Of a DNA stretch of 64,000 bases, positions 1 through 10,017 are shown piece by piece (the first letter of the stretch is position 1; every line of letters begins with the position of its first letter). Made by a program: the position numbers and the translations under genes. The DNA is from Macrosoma leucophasiata. Taxonomy: Eukaryota > Arthropoda > Insecta > Lepidoptera > Hedylidae. The notes under the pieces are model-generated. The model had not been told where the DNA came from. It did not search any database and was given only the letters and a program-made list of their open reading frames with translations. Where the stretch lies: positions 3,534,001 through 3,598,000 of the forward strand of contig JAWQUS010000002.1 in NCBI GenBank assembly GCA_036365455.1, read 5' to 3'.

Positions 1-52
1 TTTTGCATGTAGATATGAATAATAATAATAGTCTTTACTGACAGCGCACCGC

Positions 53-1060
53 ATGCATCACCCACGGTCTTCGGTCATGAGATTATACATCCCACGGAGA
101 TCTGGGGGTCGTGGCGTTCTAAGCGCTAAGACCCTACACAACCGTGAGGTGTGTAATCTCCGAGAATACTTCCTGACCGCCGACGGGGAGATGCATCGGG
201 ATGTGGTGGCGGTCGACAGCGGACTCACCCCTCTCTCTTTGGCTAAAAAGAACTGGCGCAAACCTGAGGTGCTCACGACTAGCGACCGCAGGATTGTATG
301 GCAAGGCAAGGAGCTACACGGGCGTTCTTACCGGGCCCTTCATGGGCCCGATGTAGATTTCTTAGCTTCTGTCTCCTGGCTACGATTCGGGGACCTCTTT
401 GGGGAAACCGAAGGTTTTGTTTGTGGAATTATGGACGAAGTGGTAATGACCAACAACTACCGAAAGTTTATCCTGAAGGATGGAACGGTCGACATATGTC
501 GGGCATGCCATCGACCGGGTGAATCAATCAGGCATTTTGTTTCCGGCTGTTCGAGTCTTGCCAACGGCGAATACTTACCCAGACACAACCACGTAGTCAG
601 GATAATCCATCAGCAACTTGCCTTGAAATACGGTCTTGTAGCCGCGGAGGTGCCGTACTATAGGTATGTGCCCGACCCAGTTCTAGAAAATGACCATGTC
701 ACGATGTATTGGGACCGATCTATCATCACTGACAGGACTATTGTTGCCAATAAGCCTGATATAGTGGTGATAGATCGCTCGGAGCGCCGCGTAATGATGA
801 TCGACATCACTGTCCCGCATGATGAGAATCTCGTGAAAGCCGAAAAAGACAAGGAAATTAAATATCTGGCTCACGAGGTTGGAGAGGATGTGGATTCGGC
901 CATCATTGTGCCGATAGTCGTATCGGTGAACGGGCTGAAAGCGAAGAACCAACATCTCAAGAGGCTCTCGCTAGGTGGATGGATCAAGGTCTTGATACAG
1001 AAAGCAGTACTCCTCGGCACGGCACGCATAGTGAGGAGGTTTCTGTCTCTGTGTCCCTAA
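53..1060 (+). CDS. C-terminal part of an RLE-type (R2/R4-like) LINE ORF
   Basis: An open frame of 335 codons ending in TAA. It is the part of a non-LTR retrotransposon polyprotein that follows the reverse transcriptase fingers and palm, which are missing. Residues 11-21 (LYIPRRSGGRG) resemble the post-RT segment of these proteins. Residues 149-166 form a CCHC motif, C-x2-C-x8-H-x4-C (C149, C152, H161, C166). Residues 234-255 carry a KPD...IDITVP pattern (D236, D251) followed by a lysine-rich stretch, as in the PD-(D/E)xK restriction-like endonuclease of the CRE/NeSL/R2/R4 LINEs, which nicks target DNA. That order, zinc knuckle then RLE at the C-terminus, is typical of this group. An in-frame TAG at 29-31 precedes the first ATG, so the copy is 5' truncated. 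The frame is intact, so insertion may be fairly recent. The clade is uncertain; R4/Dong-like is a guess. Confidence 0.8.
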   Translation: MHHPRSSVMRLYIPRRSGGRGVLSAKTLHNREVCNLREYFLTADGEMHRDVVAVDSGLTPLSLAKKNWRKPEVLTTSDRRIVWQGKELHGRSYRALHGPDVDFLASVSWLRFGDLFGETEGFVCGIMDEVVMTNNYRKFILKDGTVDICRACHRPGESIRHFVSGCSSLANGEYLPRHNHVVRIIHQQLALKYGLVAAEVPYYRYVPDPVLENDHVTMYWDRSIITDRTIVANKPDIVVIDRSERRVMMIDITVPHDENLVKAEKDKEIKYLAHEVGEDVDSAIIVPIVVSVNGLKAKNQHLKRLSLGGWIKVLIQKAVLLGTARIVRRFLSLCP

Positions 1061-1188
1061 CCATCGGCAGCTTGAACCCTGCTACCGCTGTCGGCGGCAC
1101 ACAATTTTTTAATTTTTTTATAGTTAGTTGTTTATTTTTATACTTTTATATGTAAAAAAATATTTAATAAGTTAAAAAAATAAATAAG
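1061..1188 (+). mobile_element. 3' UTR of the RLE-type LINE
   Basis: Short AT-rich sequence between the stop codon and the next repeat, ending in A-rich runs around 1156-1182. I infer it is the 3' UTR and tail of the LINE. The exact end is not visible because SINE-5S follows directly. Confidence 0.5.
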
Positions 1189-1192
1189 TGAA

Positions 1193-1541
1193 ATATTCGT
1201 CATTATACGTCCCACTACTGGGCACGAGTCTCTCCCCTCTTTGGGGGAGGCCTGGAGCTTACTCCACCACGCTGCTCCAATGCGGATTGGTGGAGAAACG
1301 GGTTAGTGGCCAACCCGCTGTCGGATGTTTTCAAACCGCCCATAAAGCCTCCGACAAGGTCCGGCCGTCGGTCCCGGTTGCTATCGATAGATAGCAGTCT
1401 TAACGACGGCTTTACGTGCCCTCCGAAGCATGGAAACGCATTTTAATTTGCCACTAGCGGTCACCCATCACACACCCGACCGCGCCCGTAATGCTTAACC
1501 GAGTAGATCGGTTACGATCTACACCAGCCGCGGGGCAATGC
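1193..1541 (-). mobile_element. SINE-5S copy
   Basis: Sense strand is minus. The 5' end lies near 1541, the 5S-rRNA-like promoter block near 1461-1520, and the CCAGCAGTGGGACGT-type tail near 1200-1225. The normal (ATT)n tail is missing. It abuts the LINE 3' end on its left. Confidence 0.8.
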
Positions 1542-1608
1542 GCGCTTCTATGAATGAATACATCCATCTATGCCTACTGATTTTCCGATACTTGGTGGGT
1601 AACTACGT

Positions 1609-1659
1609 ACATGGGTGGGTTTTTGGTAAAAAAAAAAATTACCAAAAACCCACCCATGT
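1609..1659. repeat. perfect palindrome, 21-bp arms
   Basis: Arms 1609-1629 and 1639-1659 are exact reverse complements around a loop of nine A residues. No known family was recognised on either side. Confidence 0.9.
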
Positions 1660-2048
1660 GAGTACATACACCATACGACCGCAAATTAATTTCACTGCAC
1701 ACATTGCTGGCGCTATTAATTACTCGTGGTCCCTATTTGTTTTTACTAATTCCGTGCATGTTGGACCTCTTGACGTTTTTCGTTTGATTATAAATTGTTT
1801 TGCTGGTCCAGTTTGAAAAGCGAAATCTGCTAGACCCAATCATACATTATTCTAATTAAACACAAAATTTTACAAATGATGTACATGAAGTAATCGAAAT
1901 GTTTTAATTGTATTGGCACTGAAGCCTAATGATAGTGACGAAATGAGGAAAATTTAAAAGATTTTCTTTTGCTAATAGTTGCTAAAATATCATTTTTTTT
2001 TTTAACTACGTTAGCCCTATAATATAAGAATCAATCAAACCTATAAAG
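1660..2048. other. AT-rich stretch, nothing recognised
   Basis: No ORF, RNA gene or repeat family recognised. Confidence 0.5.
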
Positions 2049-2375
2049 ACGACCTGGTTAGTCCAGCAGTGTGAAACCACCGTTTGATTCGAAGGATCGC
2101 TTGTTCGATTCCCGCACCCGGACAAATATATGTGTATGGCCTACAGATATTTCCTTCGGGTCTGGGTATTGGATACTACGTCTGAACGGACTAAAACAAA
2201 TGGACCGTAGTCCATTCGGCCGTAATCAAAAATCGTCTACGTCTCAACGGACCGGTCATAAAATATTGTTAACAAATTTATACATGGAGTACATTCGAGT
2301 GCAAAAGTTATAAATTAAAATACTTAAAAATCTTAATATTTTCTTAAATTTGTATTACTTTCTTTATAAAAACAA

Positions 2376-2432
2376 TGCTCTACACTCTCAGCCTACCCCG
2401 TTAGGGACCTGGTGTGAAGATACATATATATC
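2376..2432 (+). mobile_element. 3' tail of the (ATAC)n LINE
   Basis: Contains CAGCCTACCCCGTTAGGGAC followed by GTGAAGATACATATA, matching the end of the LINE at 12975-13331. It lies inside the TIR element. Confidence 0.7.
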
Positions 2433-2475
2433 TATATATAAAAACAATCAACCAATTAAACACATTGACAAAAAA

Positions 2476-2576
2476 AACCCGGTTAAGTGCGTGTTGGGCC
2501 ACGCGCAGTGTAGTGTTCCGTAATAAAATTTACGGAACATTACACTACGCGTGGCCCAACACGTTGTTTGATTAAT
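2476..2576. repeat. family-P fragment folded back on itself
   Basis: Two ~34-bp arms around TAATAAAATTTA, with only two mismatches. Each arm contains the CCACGCGCAGTGTAG-type block also seen near 53745. One arm is probably an inverted duplicate of the other. Confidence 0.75.
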
Positions 2577-3066
2577 GTAATTAAAAGATATACAAATATT
2601 TTCTATGGAGTTCATAGATTAAGTACTAGGTATGGATCCTTATAAAAAAAGATTAGATGTGTCATAAATCGATATGGTATAATCGAATTATAATCGGTAA
2701 ACCATTACTGTTTTTTTAGATTTACTCAGAAACTACAAGTTTTAGACGAGTTTGTATAAGTGTACAATTATCAGTGTTAAGATAATAACAAAATGATATA
2801 TTTGTCATGCTTGTAAGCGATTATCGAAAGTGGGAAAAATTGTATGCAATATCCGTCGTTGTCATTTATAAACCATACGACTGTTACGCTTGTATGCGTC
2901 TGTACTTTTAAATTATTTTATGACCGGGCCGTTGGGACGTAGACGTTTTTTGATTACGGCCGAATGGACTACGGTCCATTCTTTTTGGTCAGTTCAGACG
3001 TAGTACCCGGGTATTTGTGTATATGTTGTTTATACAACGGCATCCACGACACAGGTTTATTCAATG

Positions 3067-3331
3067 TTTTACTGGTTGTAGAGCTAGGAACCACCGCATT
3101 ACCTAATTTGCCTTGCCTTGTTCAGCACTATGGTGTTCCGGTCAGGTGGTAATGTACGGCCCTGTAATTTCCGGCACAGAGGCATAACACCTTAGGCTTC
3201 AGGAGTGGTAACGCATCTGCATTTTGACCTTGGTCTTTATGTGGGTGTCTACAGGCTGCAGTCATCACTTAACATCAATGTGAACTGCATGCTTGCTTGC
3301 CACTTCCAATACATAAAAAAATCAATACCTA
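3067..3331 (+). mobile_element. SINE-B copy inside SINE-D
   Basis: Runs from a TTTACTGG start to a poly(A) end at 3325-3331. TTCAAT-like flanks on both sides (3060-3065 and 3331-3336) may be a short target duplication. Confidence 0.85.
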
Positions 3332-3392
3332 ATATGGAGCTGTGAGTGTAAGCGTATTTTTTTATACCTATAAAGATACCTATCCGTTAAAC

Positions 3393-3573
3393 CAGTGATT
3401 CCCAAAGTGGTCCATATAGACCCCCTGGGGTCCATGGGAGACTCGATGGGGTCTACTTTAATGCGTAAATAAAAATGGGATATCTGGGAAAGTGATAAAA
3501 ATGTTAGTAAAGGGGTCCACCAAAAAAAAAAATTTGAAAGGGGTCTACAAGAAAAATAGTTTGGGAACCTCTG
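3393..3573. mobile_element. non-autonomous hAT element (MITE)
   Basis: 181 bp with imperfect TIRs, starting CAGTGATTCCCAAA and ending TTTGGGAACCTCTG, the usual hAT terminus. It is flanked by a perfect 8-bp target duplication CGTTAAAC at 3385-3392 and 3574-3581, the hAT length. No coding capacity. Confidence 0.95.
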
Positions 3574-3581
3574 CGTTAAAC

Positions 3582-3967
3582 TATGCGGAATCTTTCCTTA
3601 TCCATTTTCAGATAATTGAATCTACCAAGGTATTTAATTAGTTGATGACTATTCAGTAGATACTCTTCTAACCAAATTCCAATAGTCCATTACATCTCCA
3701 ATCACAGTACCAGCATAAATCACGTGAAATTTTCCGCTTGACTCAGGCTGAACCCTTATCAATCAATTATTCACATACAGGTACAAATTAATGTGAGCAA
3801 ATCAAGCGCCTGGGGCTGGACCATTTAAAATTCATGTACAGTCAAACGCCGGCTTCGAATCCACGATTCCAATATAACGAAGTTTTGATACTGCTCGTTA
3901 AGTTTGTCGTGTTAGATATTTTATTTCACTTCAACTTAGGAAGGTAGTAAAACATTTTATTTCTGCG
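3582..3967. other. no recognised feature
   Basis: AT-rich single-copy-looking sequence. No ORF or repeat recognised. Confidence 0.5.
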
Positions 3968-4035
3968 CATATTACCAAACTTCGATGGCGGTATTGGGAA
4001 ATTTCATAAAAATTGAAAAATTCCAATGGCACTAA
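3968..4035 (-). mobile_element. SINE-A body fragment
   Basis: The ATTACCAAACTTCGA and GGGAAATTTC blocks match the SINE-A middle. The flank at 4036-4125 is GC-rich and does not continue as SINE-A. Confidence 0.5.
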
Positions 4036-4169
4036 CCCCCCGACCCGGGGTGCCATGCAACGCGGGGATGCCCAGACTTCTGGGGGTAATGCCATCGAAG
4101 GAAATCGACGTGGATTACTACTATGTATGGAAATAGTTTGCCTTTGTTGCCTTGTTGTTGTTCTTTTCT

Positions 4170-4347
4170 GTTGCCACTTCTGAGGCCTAAGATGTTATGC
4201 CTCTGTGCCGGAAATTACAGGGCCGTACATTACCACCTGACTGGAACACGATAGTGCTGAACACTGCCGTTTAGCGGCAAGTATATTAGGTAATGCGGTT
4301 ATACCTATGCCCGCGACCTCCGTCACTGGAGCTCTACCACCAGTAAA
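4170..4347 (-). mobile_element. SINE-B, 5' two-thirds
   Basis: Covers the element from its start (4347, CTACCACCAGTAAAA on the plus strand) to near GTTACCACTCCTGAGG. The 3' part is missing. Confidence 0.85.
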
Positions 4348-4960
4348 ACATAATTACAATTGAATTCAGATATTTTTTTTTATCTCGAATGCACTTGGAC
4401 GTTCATGTGTTTGTTTATAAGTAAAGGTAGGCTTAATAATATAAAAACATTGCCAGAAGTTAAGTGTTTCTTTCAGCATCCAAAGAGGCAACCTAACCTA
4501 GAATGCTAGATAAACGTTTAAAGCCTAGTCTAGTGTTCAAATAAACAACGCAGGCTGGACGGTCCGCATAGAATATTCATACAGGAACGGTCACGGAAGC
4601 GCTCTATGATTCAGTTATGGGCCACCTGAGGCGTTGTCTTTCGCCAATGAGTCCCCCGGGTGGGATTGAAATGTTGAAACAAAGTAATGTTCCATATTTG
4701 GACAGATGACCCAATTTGTGCGATACCTACTGGTCTTTGGACTGGTTGTTTGCTTTTGGTCTTTGTTTTAGCACACCTGGAAATGAAGTTGTATCGGTTG
4801 TGGATTTACCGAAATTAATATGTCCGTTAAGCTCATAGTCCTTTAGTTTCTGTATTGCATTCTATTCAAGCTTAATATCACGAGATCCTGTATGAGTTTC
4901 TGGACATGAAGAAGAGACAACACACAAAACAGTGTCAACAATTACAAGAGTCAAAAGTTT
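4348..4960. other. no recognised feature
   Basis: About 600 bp with no repeat family or ORF that I can support. Confidence 0.5.
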
Positions 4961-5128
4961 TACGGCCCTGTAATTGCCGGCACAGAGGCATAACACATTA
5001 GGCCTCAGGAGTGGTAACGCATCTGCATTTTGACCTCGGTCTTTGTGTAGGTGTCTATAGGTTGCAGTCATCACTTAACATCAATGTGATCTGTATGCTT
5101 GTTAACCACTTCCATTACATAAAAAAAA
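4961..5128 (+). mobile_element. SINE-B, 3' half
   Basis: Starts abruptly at ACGGCCCTGTAATT and runs to poly(A). 5' truncated, as expected from target-primed reverse transcription. Confidence 0.85.
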
Positions 5129-5244
5129 GTCTTAAAACCTCTCCTAATCCTTAGATCTTAAGAATATTGGGACAAAAGGTTTGAAGTTTGTTCCTATTAG
5201 TAATCACCAACGGAGCTTCCTTGGGTGTATGTAGAAATATTTTA

Positions 5245-5273
5245 AAGGGGCACTGCAGCATGTAGTGCCCCTT
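5245..5273. other. 10-bp perfect hairpin
   Basis: AAGGGGCACT at 5245-5254 pairs with AGTGCCCCTT at 5264-5273 around a 9-nt loop. No associated gene; meaning unknown. Confidence 0.6.
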
Positions 5274-5330
5274 ATATTAGTATAGCAATTTCAGCCTCAA
5301 TTTATTATTTATAGAAAAATCTGATTTGTA

Positions 5331-5512
5331 TTTTATTTAAAGAAAAATGAAAAGAAAAAATTGACTTCACTCGAGACTCGAACTCGCGGCCTACTGGGAA
5401 TCTAGTCCAACCACGCTTCCAATTGAGCTACTGAAGTCCTTTTCTTTCCATTTTTCTTTAAATAAAATATTTTTCACAAGCATGTGTTAATGCGAAATAA
5501 TATAAAACAAAT
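5331..5512 (-). mobile_element. SINE-C2 with tRNA-like core and both inverted flanks
   Basis: The tRNA-like core (minus strand) is 5363-5438, with a TTCGAG box B. It is bracketed by A-rich AAAGAAAAATGAAAAG on the left and its reverse complement, CTTTTCTTTCCATTTTTCTT, on the right. The right side continues into the CACAAGCATGTGTTAATGCG module, which lies on the opposite side of the core from its position in the 35.6 kb array. Confidence 0.8.
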
Positions 5513-6180
5513 ATCTGATTTGGGCTGGATGAATACACACCAGACAAGGGATGAGCACGGACAACCCGATTCCACTCTTTCCTACGCTCTTAGGAACTTA
5601 AAAATGCATTTGATTAAAAGGAGTTGCCAATTGGTCTCATGTAGGATTTGAAAACGTAAAACTGTATCTGCTTGTTTAAATGGCGTAATACATGCGTGAG
5701 GTTTTAATCATGGAAGAAATAGGGTGTCGTAAAAATAATTCTAAATTTTGATTAACCAAAGATAAGATTGATTTTGAAAATAAAAATCAACAGAAGAAAT
5801 GAAGATAAAACAAGAATTTGTATTGTTCTACCTACAGCTATCACAAAATCATATATACTTCGAGGTTCATATATTTTCTGCATTAATTCAAAATAGGAGT
5901 AATCTATATATATAAAACAAAGTCGGGTTTGTTACAACACTTATAACTCGAGATCTGCTGGACCAATTTTCATGGTTTTTGATTTGTTGGATTTGTCTCC
6001 ACCCCGAATAACAGAATACATCTTTAAATTAGAAAAATTGACGAATATTTGAAAAACCTAAAAGTTCTTTAGTTTCGGAGCTGTCAAATTTTTTAGTCAA
6101 AATCTGTAAGTAATGATTGACATTTATGCATGCGTTCATAAACTATTTTTTCAAATATTATTGCATCGCTATTACGCATA

Positions 6181-6414
6181 TTGCCAGTGTCAAGTAAAAC
6201 GATATCTCATATTCGTAATAAGCAGCGTAAAAGTCAGTCACAGTCAGAAATTCGAGTAAAGCGATGGCTATTTTACCAGAACATTTACGAATTTAATGAA
6301 GTTTTGGAGGCAACACGAAAAGACGTGTTTTCGCACTATTATTCTATTTCACTATACACGGGCACTGTAATATGCCTATATCAAACAAAATGCCACCAAC
6401 CCCATTTAATATAA
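6181..6414 (+). CDS. short ORF in left arm, function unknown
   Basis: 77 codons counted from TTG-like context in the arm; Lys/Arg/Gln-rich N-terminal half (HIRNKQRKSQSQSEIRVKR). It matters only because its partner at 7214-7447 in the other arm stayed open. I do not recognise a domain. It could be a fragment of the element's coding region or a chance frame. Confidence 0.35.
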   Translation: MPVSSKTISHIRNKQRKSQSQSEIRVKRWLFYQNIYEFNEVLEATRKDVFSHYYSISLYTGTVICLYQTKCHQPHLI

Positions 6415-6604
6415 CTCAAAAATACACCAAGAAAATGAAATAAAATAAGAGCACCACACGCCTCTTTCAAGGTTCCCGCCAGAACTTATATTGTTTTTTT
6501 TTTAAAAGATTGAAAAGTATTACGCGTGCGTTAGAAAATGTGTAATGAATACTTATCATTTCAATAAATGCTCATTTGAAATTATTCTCTATCTTCTATC
6601 TTTT

Positions 6605-6790
6605 TTAGGCTTCCGTAACTAAAAGGTAAAAACGGATCCTATTACTAATCCTCCGCTGTCTGTCTGTCACCAGGCTGTATCTCATATACAGTGATAGGTA
6701 GCTAGAAAGCTACAATTTTCACAAATTATGTATTTCTGAAACTGCTATATCGACAAAATTAAGTACAAAAAATAAGAAAATGAAAATATT
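6605..6790. repeat. family-P copy
   Basis: Begins near GGCTTCCGTAACTAAAAGG and includes TCTGTCTGTCACCAGGCTG. This is an old dispersed repeat, also at 18126, 25465, 42555, 47480, 53728, 57700 and 62440. Class unknown. Confidence 0.6.
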
Positions 6791-6904
6791 AAGAGGTTCA
6801 AGGGGGCATACAATAAACGTGTATTTTTTTTCATGTATTTTTTGCTCGATAATAATAATGGTAGCAAGTAGACACCTCAAATTTTCACAGAATTTTTAGG
6901 TATT

Positions 6905-7170
6905 TGGTGGAGTTAGTGGGTGTTGGTGGCATTGGTGGTGTTGATAGTGGTGGTAGGGGTGGTGGTGTTGGTAGTGGTGGTGGTGGTGGTGGTGGTGGCG
7001 TTGGTGGCGTTAGTTGCGTTAGTGGCTTTGGTGTTATTGGTGTCGTTTGTTGGCGTAGGTATTGTTGGTGACTCTGGTGGCGGTGCTGATGGCGTTGGTG
7101 GTGGTGGTGATGGTTTTTAGTCGCGATGGAGGCATTAGTGGCGTTCGTGACATTGGTGGTGTTGTTGGTT
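6905..7170 (+). repeat. GGTGGT-type minisatellite
   Basis: Imperfect tandem (GGTGGT/GGCGTT) repeats, strongly G+T-biased on the plus strand. The poly-Val/Leu frame at 6920-7120 is a by-product of the repeat and not a gene. Confidence 0.9.
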
Positions 7171-7213
7171 GTTTTGCTCTTATTTTATTTCATTTTCTTG
7201 GTGTATTTTTGAG

Positions 7214-7447
7214 TTATATTAAATAGAGTTGGTGGCATTTTGTTTGATATAGGCATATTACAGTGCCCGTGTATAGTGAAATAGAATAATAGTGCGAAAA
7301 CACGTATTTTCGTGTTGCCTCCAAAACTTCATTAAATTCGTAAATGTTCTGGTAAAGTAGCCATCGCTTTACTCGAATTTCTGACTGTGACTGACTTTTA
7401 CGCTGCTTATTACGAATATGAGATATCGTTTTATTTGACACTGGCAA
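7214..7447 (-). CDS. mirror copy of the 6181 ORF in the right arm
   Basis: 77 codons that differ from the left-arm frame at only about 6 positions. Conservation of both frames may simply reflect recent duplication or gene conversion between the arms. Confidence 0.35.
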   Translation of the reverse strand: MPVSNKTISHIRNKQRKSQSQSEIRVKRWLLYQNIYEFNEVLEATRKYVFSHYYSISLYTGTVICLYQTKCHQLYLI

Positions 7448-7540
7448 TATGCGTAATAGCGATGCAATAATATTTTAAAAATAGTTTATGAACGCATGCA
7501 TAAATGTCAATCTTTACTTACAGATTTTGACTAAAAAAAT

Positions 7541-8870
7541 TGAAAATGAAAATGAAAATGAATGAAAAAATGAAAATGAAAATTTTATTTAGCGCTTAGC
7601 CAGGACACATATGTATACACACAACAAAATTAAATTTAAAAAAAGATAAGATAAAAAATAGATACAAAGTAAGTACTTAAATAATGAACTAAAATAACAA
7701 TTATATCTAAATTAACCACCTATATTAAATTTATAATAATAATAAGGCATATGTGTCGCACGGCTGCGCCAAAAAGGTATCCAGTTCAGCATGATGTCAG
7801 GTACCTATAAGGTATAAGTACCTGACGCTGGTTTTCGACTGGAACCGTTGGATGCATGGTCACGGATGTCAAAGGTCCAATAAATATATAAACAAATATG
7901 TGGTGTGTCTAATGATAATAAGAGGATAAAACTATTAAATAAATAAATAAGCAGACGGATTAGGCAACACCTTGAAATACCTACAACATTAACAAAATTA
8001 AAACGTAAAATACAAAAAACAACTTATTATCATTACATTACATTCTATCTCGATAATATTATTATACATTATTGTTCACACTATTTATATATTGCCTGTC
8101 ACGCCACGATCGATCGCCTACCTATCTATGCGTATTTCAAAGCCTTTTTTTTTTTTTTTTTTCTTAAATTAGTGAAATATTATTATTTGTCATTAAAGAA
8201 GGCAATTTCCGCTGCTCTTCTATTAAATATTGTTTTAATCGTTTTTTAAATGAGATTAGAGAGCTGCCCATGTGTCTTAAAGGAGGTGGGAGGTTATTCC
8301 ATATTTTTGATGCAGCGTAACGGAAACTACCTCTGAAAGAGGCCGTCTTGTGAGGTTGTATGGACAATTGTTGCGAACATTGTCTTCTTGAAATTTCACG
8401 TGTGCTGTTTACCCAACTAAGTTTATCATACAGGTAATAGGGTTCTTTAAATTTTATTATACCAAATAGAAGACAGGCTAAGTGAATCTTACGTCTAGTT
8501 TTCATTTTCAGCATTGAGTGGTTGTTAAGATATGGGGTCACGTGACATCTACTCGGTATTGCGAAACAATAACGAGCGCAAGCATTTTGAACGCGTTGTA
8601 TGAGGCGTTCGGTTCGACCTAACAAACGGGGTCCGTACACCGTATCAGCGTAATTAAGCCTTGATAGTACTAAGGATTCCACCAATTGTATGCGCAATTC
8701 TTCTGTTAAATACGGCCTTATTTTGTATAATAATTTCAGTCGATAGAAACAATTACGAACTGAGTCCGCTATGTGTTTCTCAAACCTAAGACTGCTATCC
8801 ATATTGAGTCCCAAATTTCGAGCCTCATCAACCCTTTCTATTGAACTATTCATCAATTTGAGATTGAGTG
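7541..8870 (-). mobile_element. 5'-truncated CR1/Jockey-group LINE
   Basis: Coding part at 8164-8856, then a ~600-bp 3' UTR running leftward and ending in (TTTTCA)n repeats at 7541-7600 (seen as TGAAAA on the plus strand). It is inserted in the right arm of the 5908-9066 element. The arm sequence is broken between 7540 and 8871, with ACTAAA on both sides as a probable short target duplication. Confidence 0.8.
8164..8856 (-). CDS. LINE ORF2 C-terminal region (post-RT)
   Basis: 230 residues without internal stop. It lacks the RT catalytic palm. It matches the conserved region downstream of RT in CR1/Jockey-type ORF2: RNLGLNMDSSLRFEKHI near the start, then LSRLNYADTVYG, then QRVQNACARY around residues 88-97, and a terminal WNNLPPPLRH. 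In a full element this region supports reverse transcription and RNA binding during target-primed insertion. The frame is intact but truncated, so the copy cannot act alone. The exact clade within the CR1/Jockey group is not determined. Confidence 0.8.
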   Translation of the reverse strand: MMNSSIERVDEARNLGLNMDSSLRFEKHIADSVRNCFYRLKLLYKIRPYLTEELRIQLVESLVLSRLNYADTVYGPRLLGRTERLIQRVQNACARYCFAIPSRCHVTPYLNNHSMLKMKTRRKIHLACLLFGIIKFKEPYYLYDKLSWVNSTREISRRQCSQQLSIQPHKTASFRGSFRYAASKIWNNLPPPLRHMGSSLISFKKRLKQYLIEEQRKLPSLMTNNNISLI

Positions 8871-9066
8871 TATATGGGACCTTACTAAAGTGACAGCTCC
8901 GAAACTAAAGAACATTTAGGTTTTTCAAATATTCGTTAATTTTTAAGATGTATGTTATTCGGGGCGGAGACAAATCCAACAAATCAAAAACCATGAAAAT
9001 TGGTCCAGCAGATGTCGAGTTATAAGTGTTGTAACAAACCCGACTTTGTTTTATATATAATATAGA

Positions 9067-9439
9067 TATCATTTGGCTCGCATGTATTATTGCAAAAATT
9101 CAATAAAATAGAAACAGAAACAACATGAATTCGCTTTTCAAGAAATAACAACAGTCATTACACCGAGATCCCAGATTCTTATAAATAGGATCAGCGCAAG
9201 TGCGATATCATAAAATGATTACTTTATTACTGCCCTCTGGCTTATGAAGGGATAAGCAGCAAAATATAGAGGTCCGCCCAACATTATGAGTATATGGGAT
9301 TATTGTGGCTTGCTTGAACTCAGATGTCATGATGCGTATTGTTTGTTAAGACGGAGTAGAAAATGGGAAAAAATGTAGTTCTGTGGGGGATATTTTTGTC
9401 GATACATTCTTACTCTTGTCCTTGACTTACAGACGGAAA
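9067..9439. other. no recognised feature
   Basis: About 370 bp, AT-rich. Nothing recognised. Confidence 0.5.
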
Positions 9440-9768
9440 TAAATAATAATGGCAACCCTTGATACGTCCCACTGATGGACACGAGTCTCTCCCCGTCTTG
9501 GAGTGAGGCCTGGAGCTTAATCCACCACGCTGCTCCACAATGCGGGTTGGTGGAGATAAGGGTTAGTGGTCAACCAGCTGTCGGATGTTTTCAAACCGTC
9601 CATAAAGCCTCACCGGCATCGACGGCTTAACGTGCCTTCCGAAGCACGGAAACGTTCATTTTAATTTGCCACTAATAGTCACCCATCACACACCCGACTG
9701 CGCCCGTTGCGCTTAACCGAGTAGATCGCTTGCAATCTACACCGCAAAGCTATGCGCACGGGGCCATA
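9440..9768 (-). mobile_element. SINE-5S copy, diverged
   Basis: Has an AATAATAATGG tail at its left end and the 5S-like block near 9680-9725. The extreme 5' end is decayed (GCTATGCGCACGGGGCC). Confidence 0.75.
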
Positions 9769-10017
9769 CGACCCTGCAAAAACCCTGAAATAATTTCAAA
9801 AGGCAGTAATTCAGACTCTTTTTATTTTAGCTTCAGTTATCAACGGAACGATCATTTCATCAATTTTCTCAGAAGTATGAAGTTCGGAGGCAAAGATCGG
9901 AATCTCAGTAATAGGTACCCGCTGTTACTCTTTGGGTACGAAACCCTATAACATAGCTAGTTTCAGAAGCCGCATCAGTTAAACAACTGAGGTGCTTTGA
10001 TAACAAGGAATTTGTAA

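Larger units (their letters stand above)
2171..3008. mobile_element. 838-bp TIR element inserted in SINE-D
   Basis: The ends at about 2171-2268 and 2917-3008 are inverted copies of roughly 90 bp, starting GG(A/G)TACTACGTCTGAAC. Flanks 2164-2170 and 3009-3015 are both GGGTATT, a 7-bp target duplication (8 bp would be hAT-like, but the outer bases differ). No transposase ORF; interior is AT-rich and contains other repeats. Confidence 0.8.
2049..3364 (+). mobile_element. SINE-D copy split by two insertions
   Basis: The tRNA-like head is at 2049-2125, with box B TTCGATTCCC near 2104. The body continues to 2170, resumes at 3009-3066 and ends near 3335-3364 with the GTGTAAGCGTATTTTT tail. The two gaps are filled by a TIR element (2171-3008) and a SINE-B (3067-3331). 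The matching halves allow the SINE to be rebuilt across both. Confidence 0.85.
5908..9066. mobile_element. ~3.2 kb inverted-repeat element, interrupted by a LINE
   Basis: The left arm (about 5908-6452) recurs inverted at 8872-9066 plus 7173-7540; the right arm is interrupted by a LINE (7541-8870). Ends read ATCTATATATATAAAACAAA on the left and its near reverse complement on the right. The start resembles a Helitron 5' end, but two such ends facing outward is not a normal Helitron. I saw no clear target duplication. Family unassigned. Confidence 0.75.

Noticed and set aside
5245..5273. Rho-independent terminator
   Set aside because: Hairpin without a T run or upstream gene, and a eukaryotic context.
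6920..7120. Membrane protein suggested by a Val/Leu-rich ORF
   Set aside because: Translation of a GGTGGT minisatellite; no independent support.
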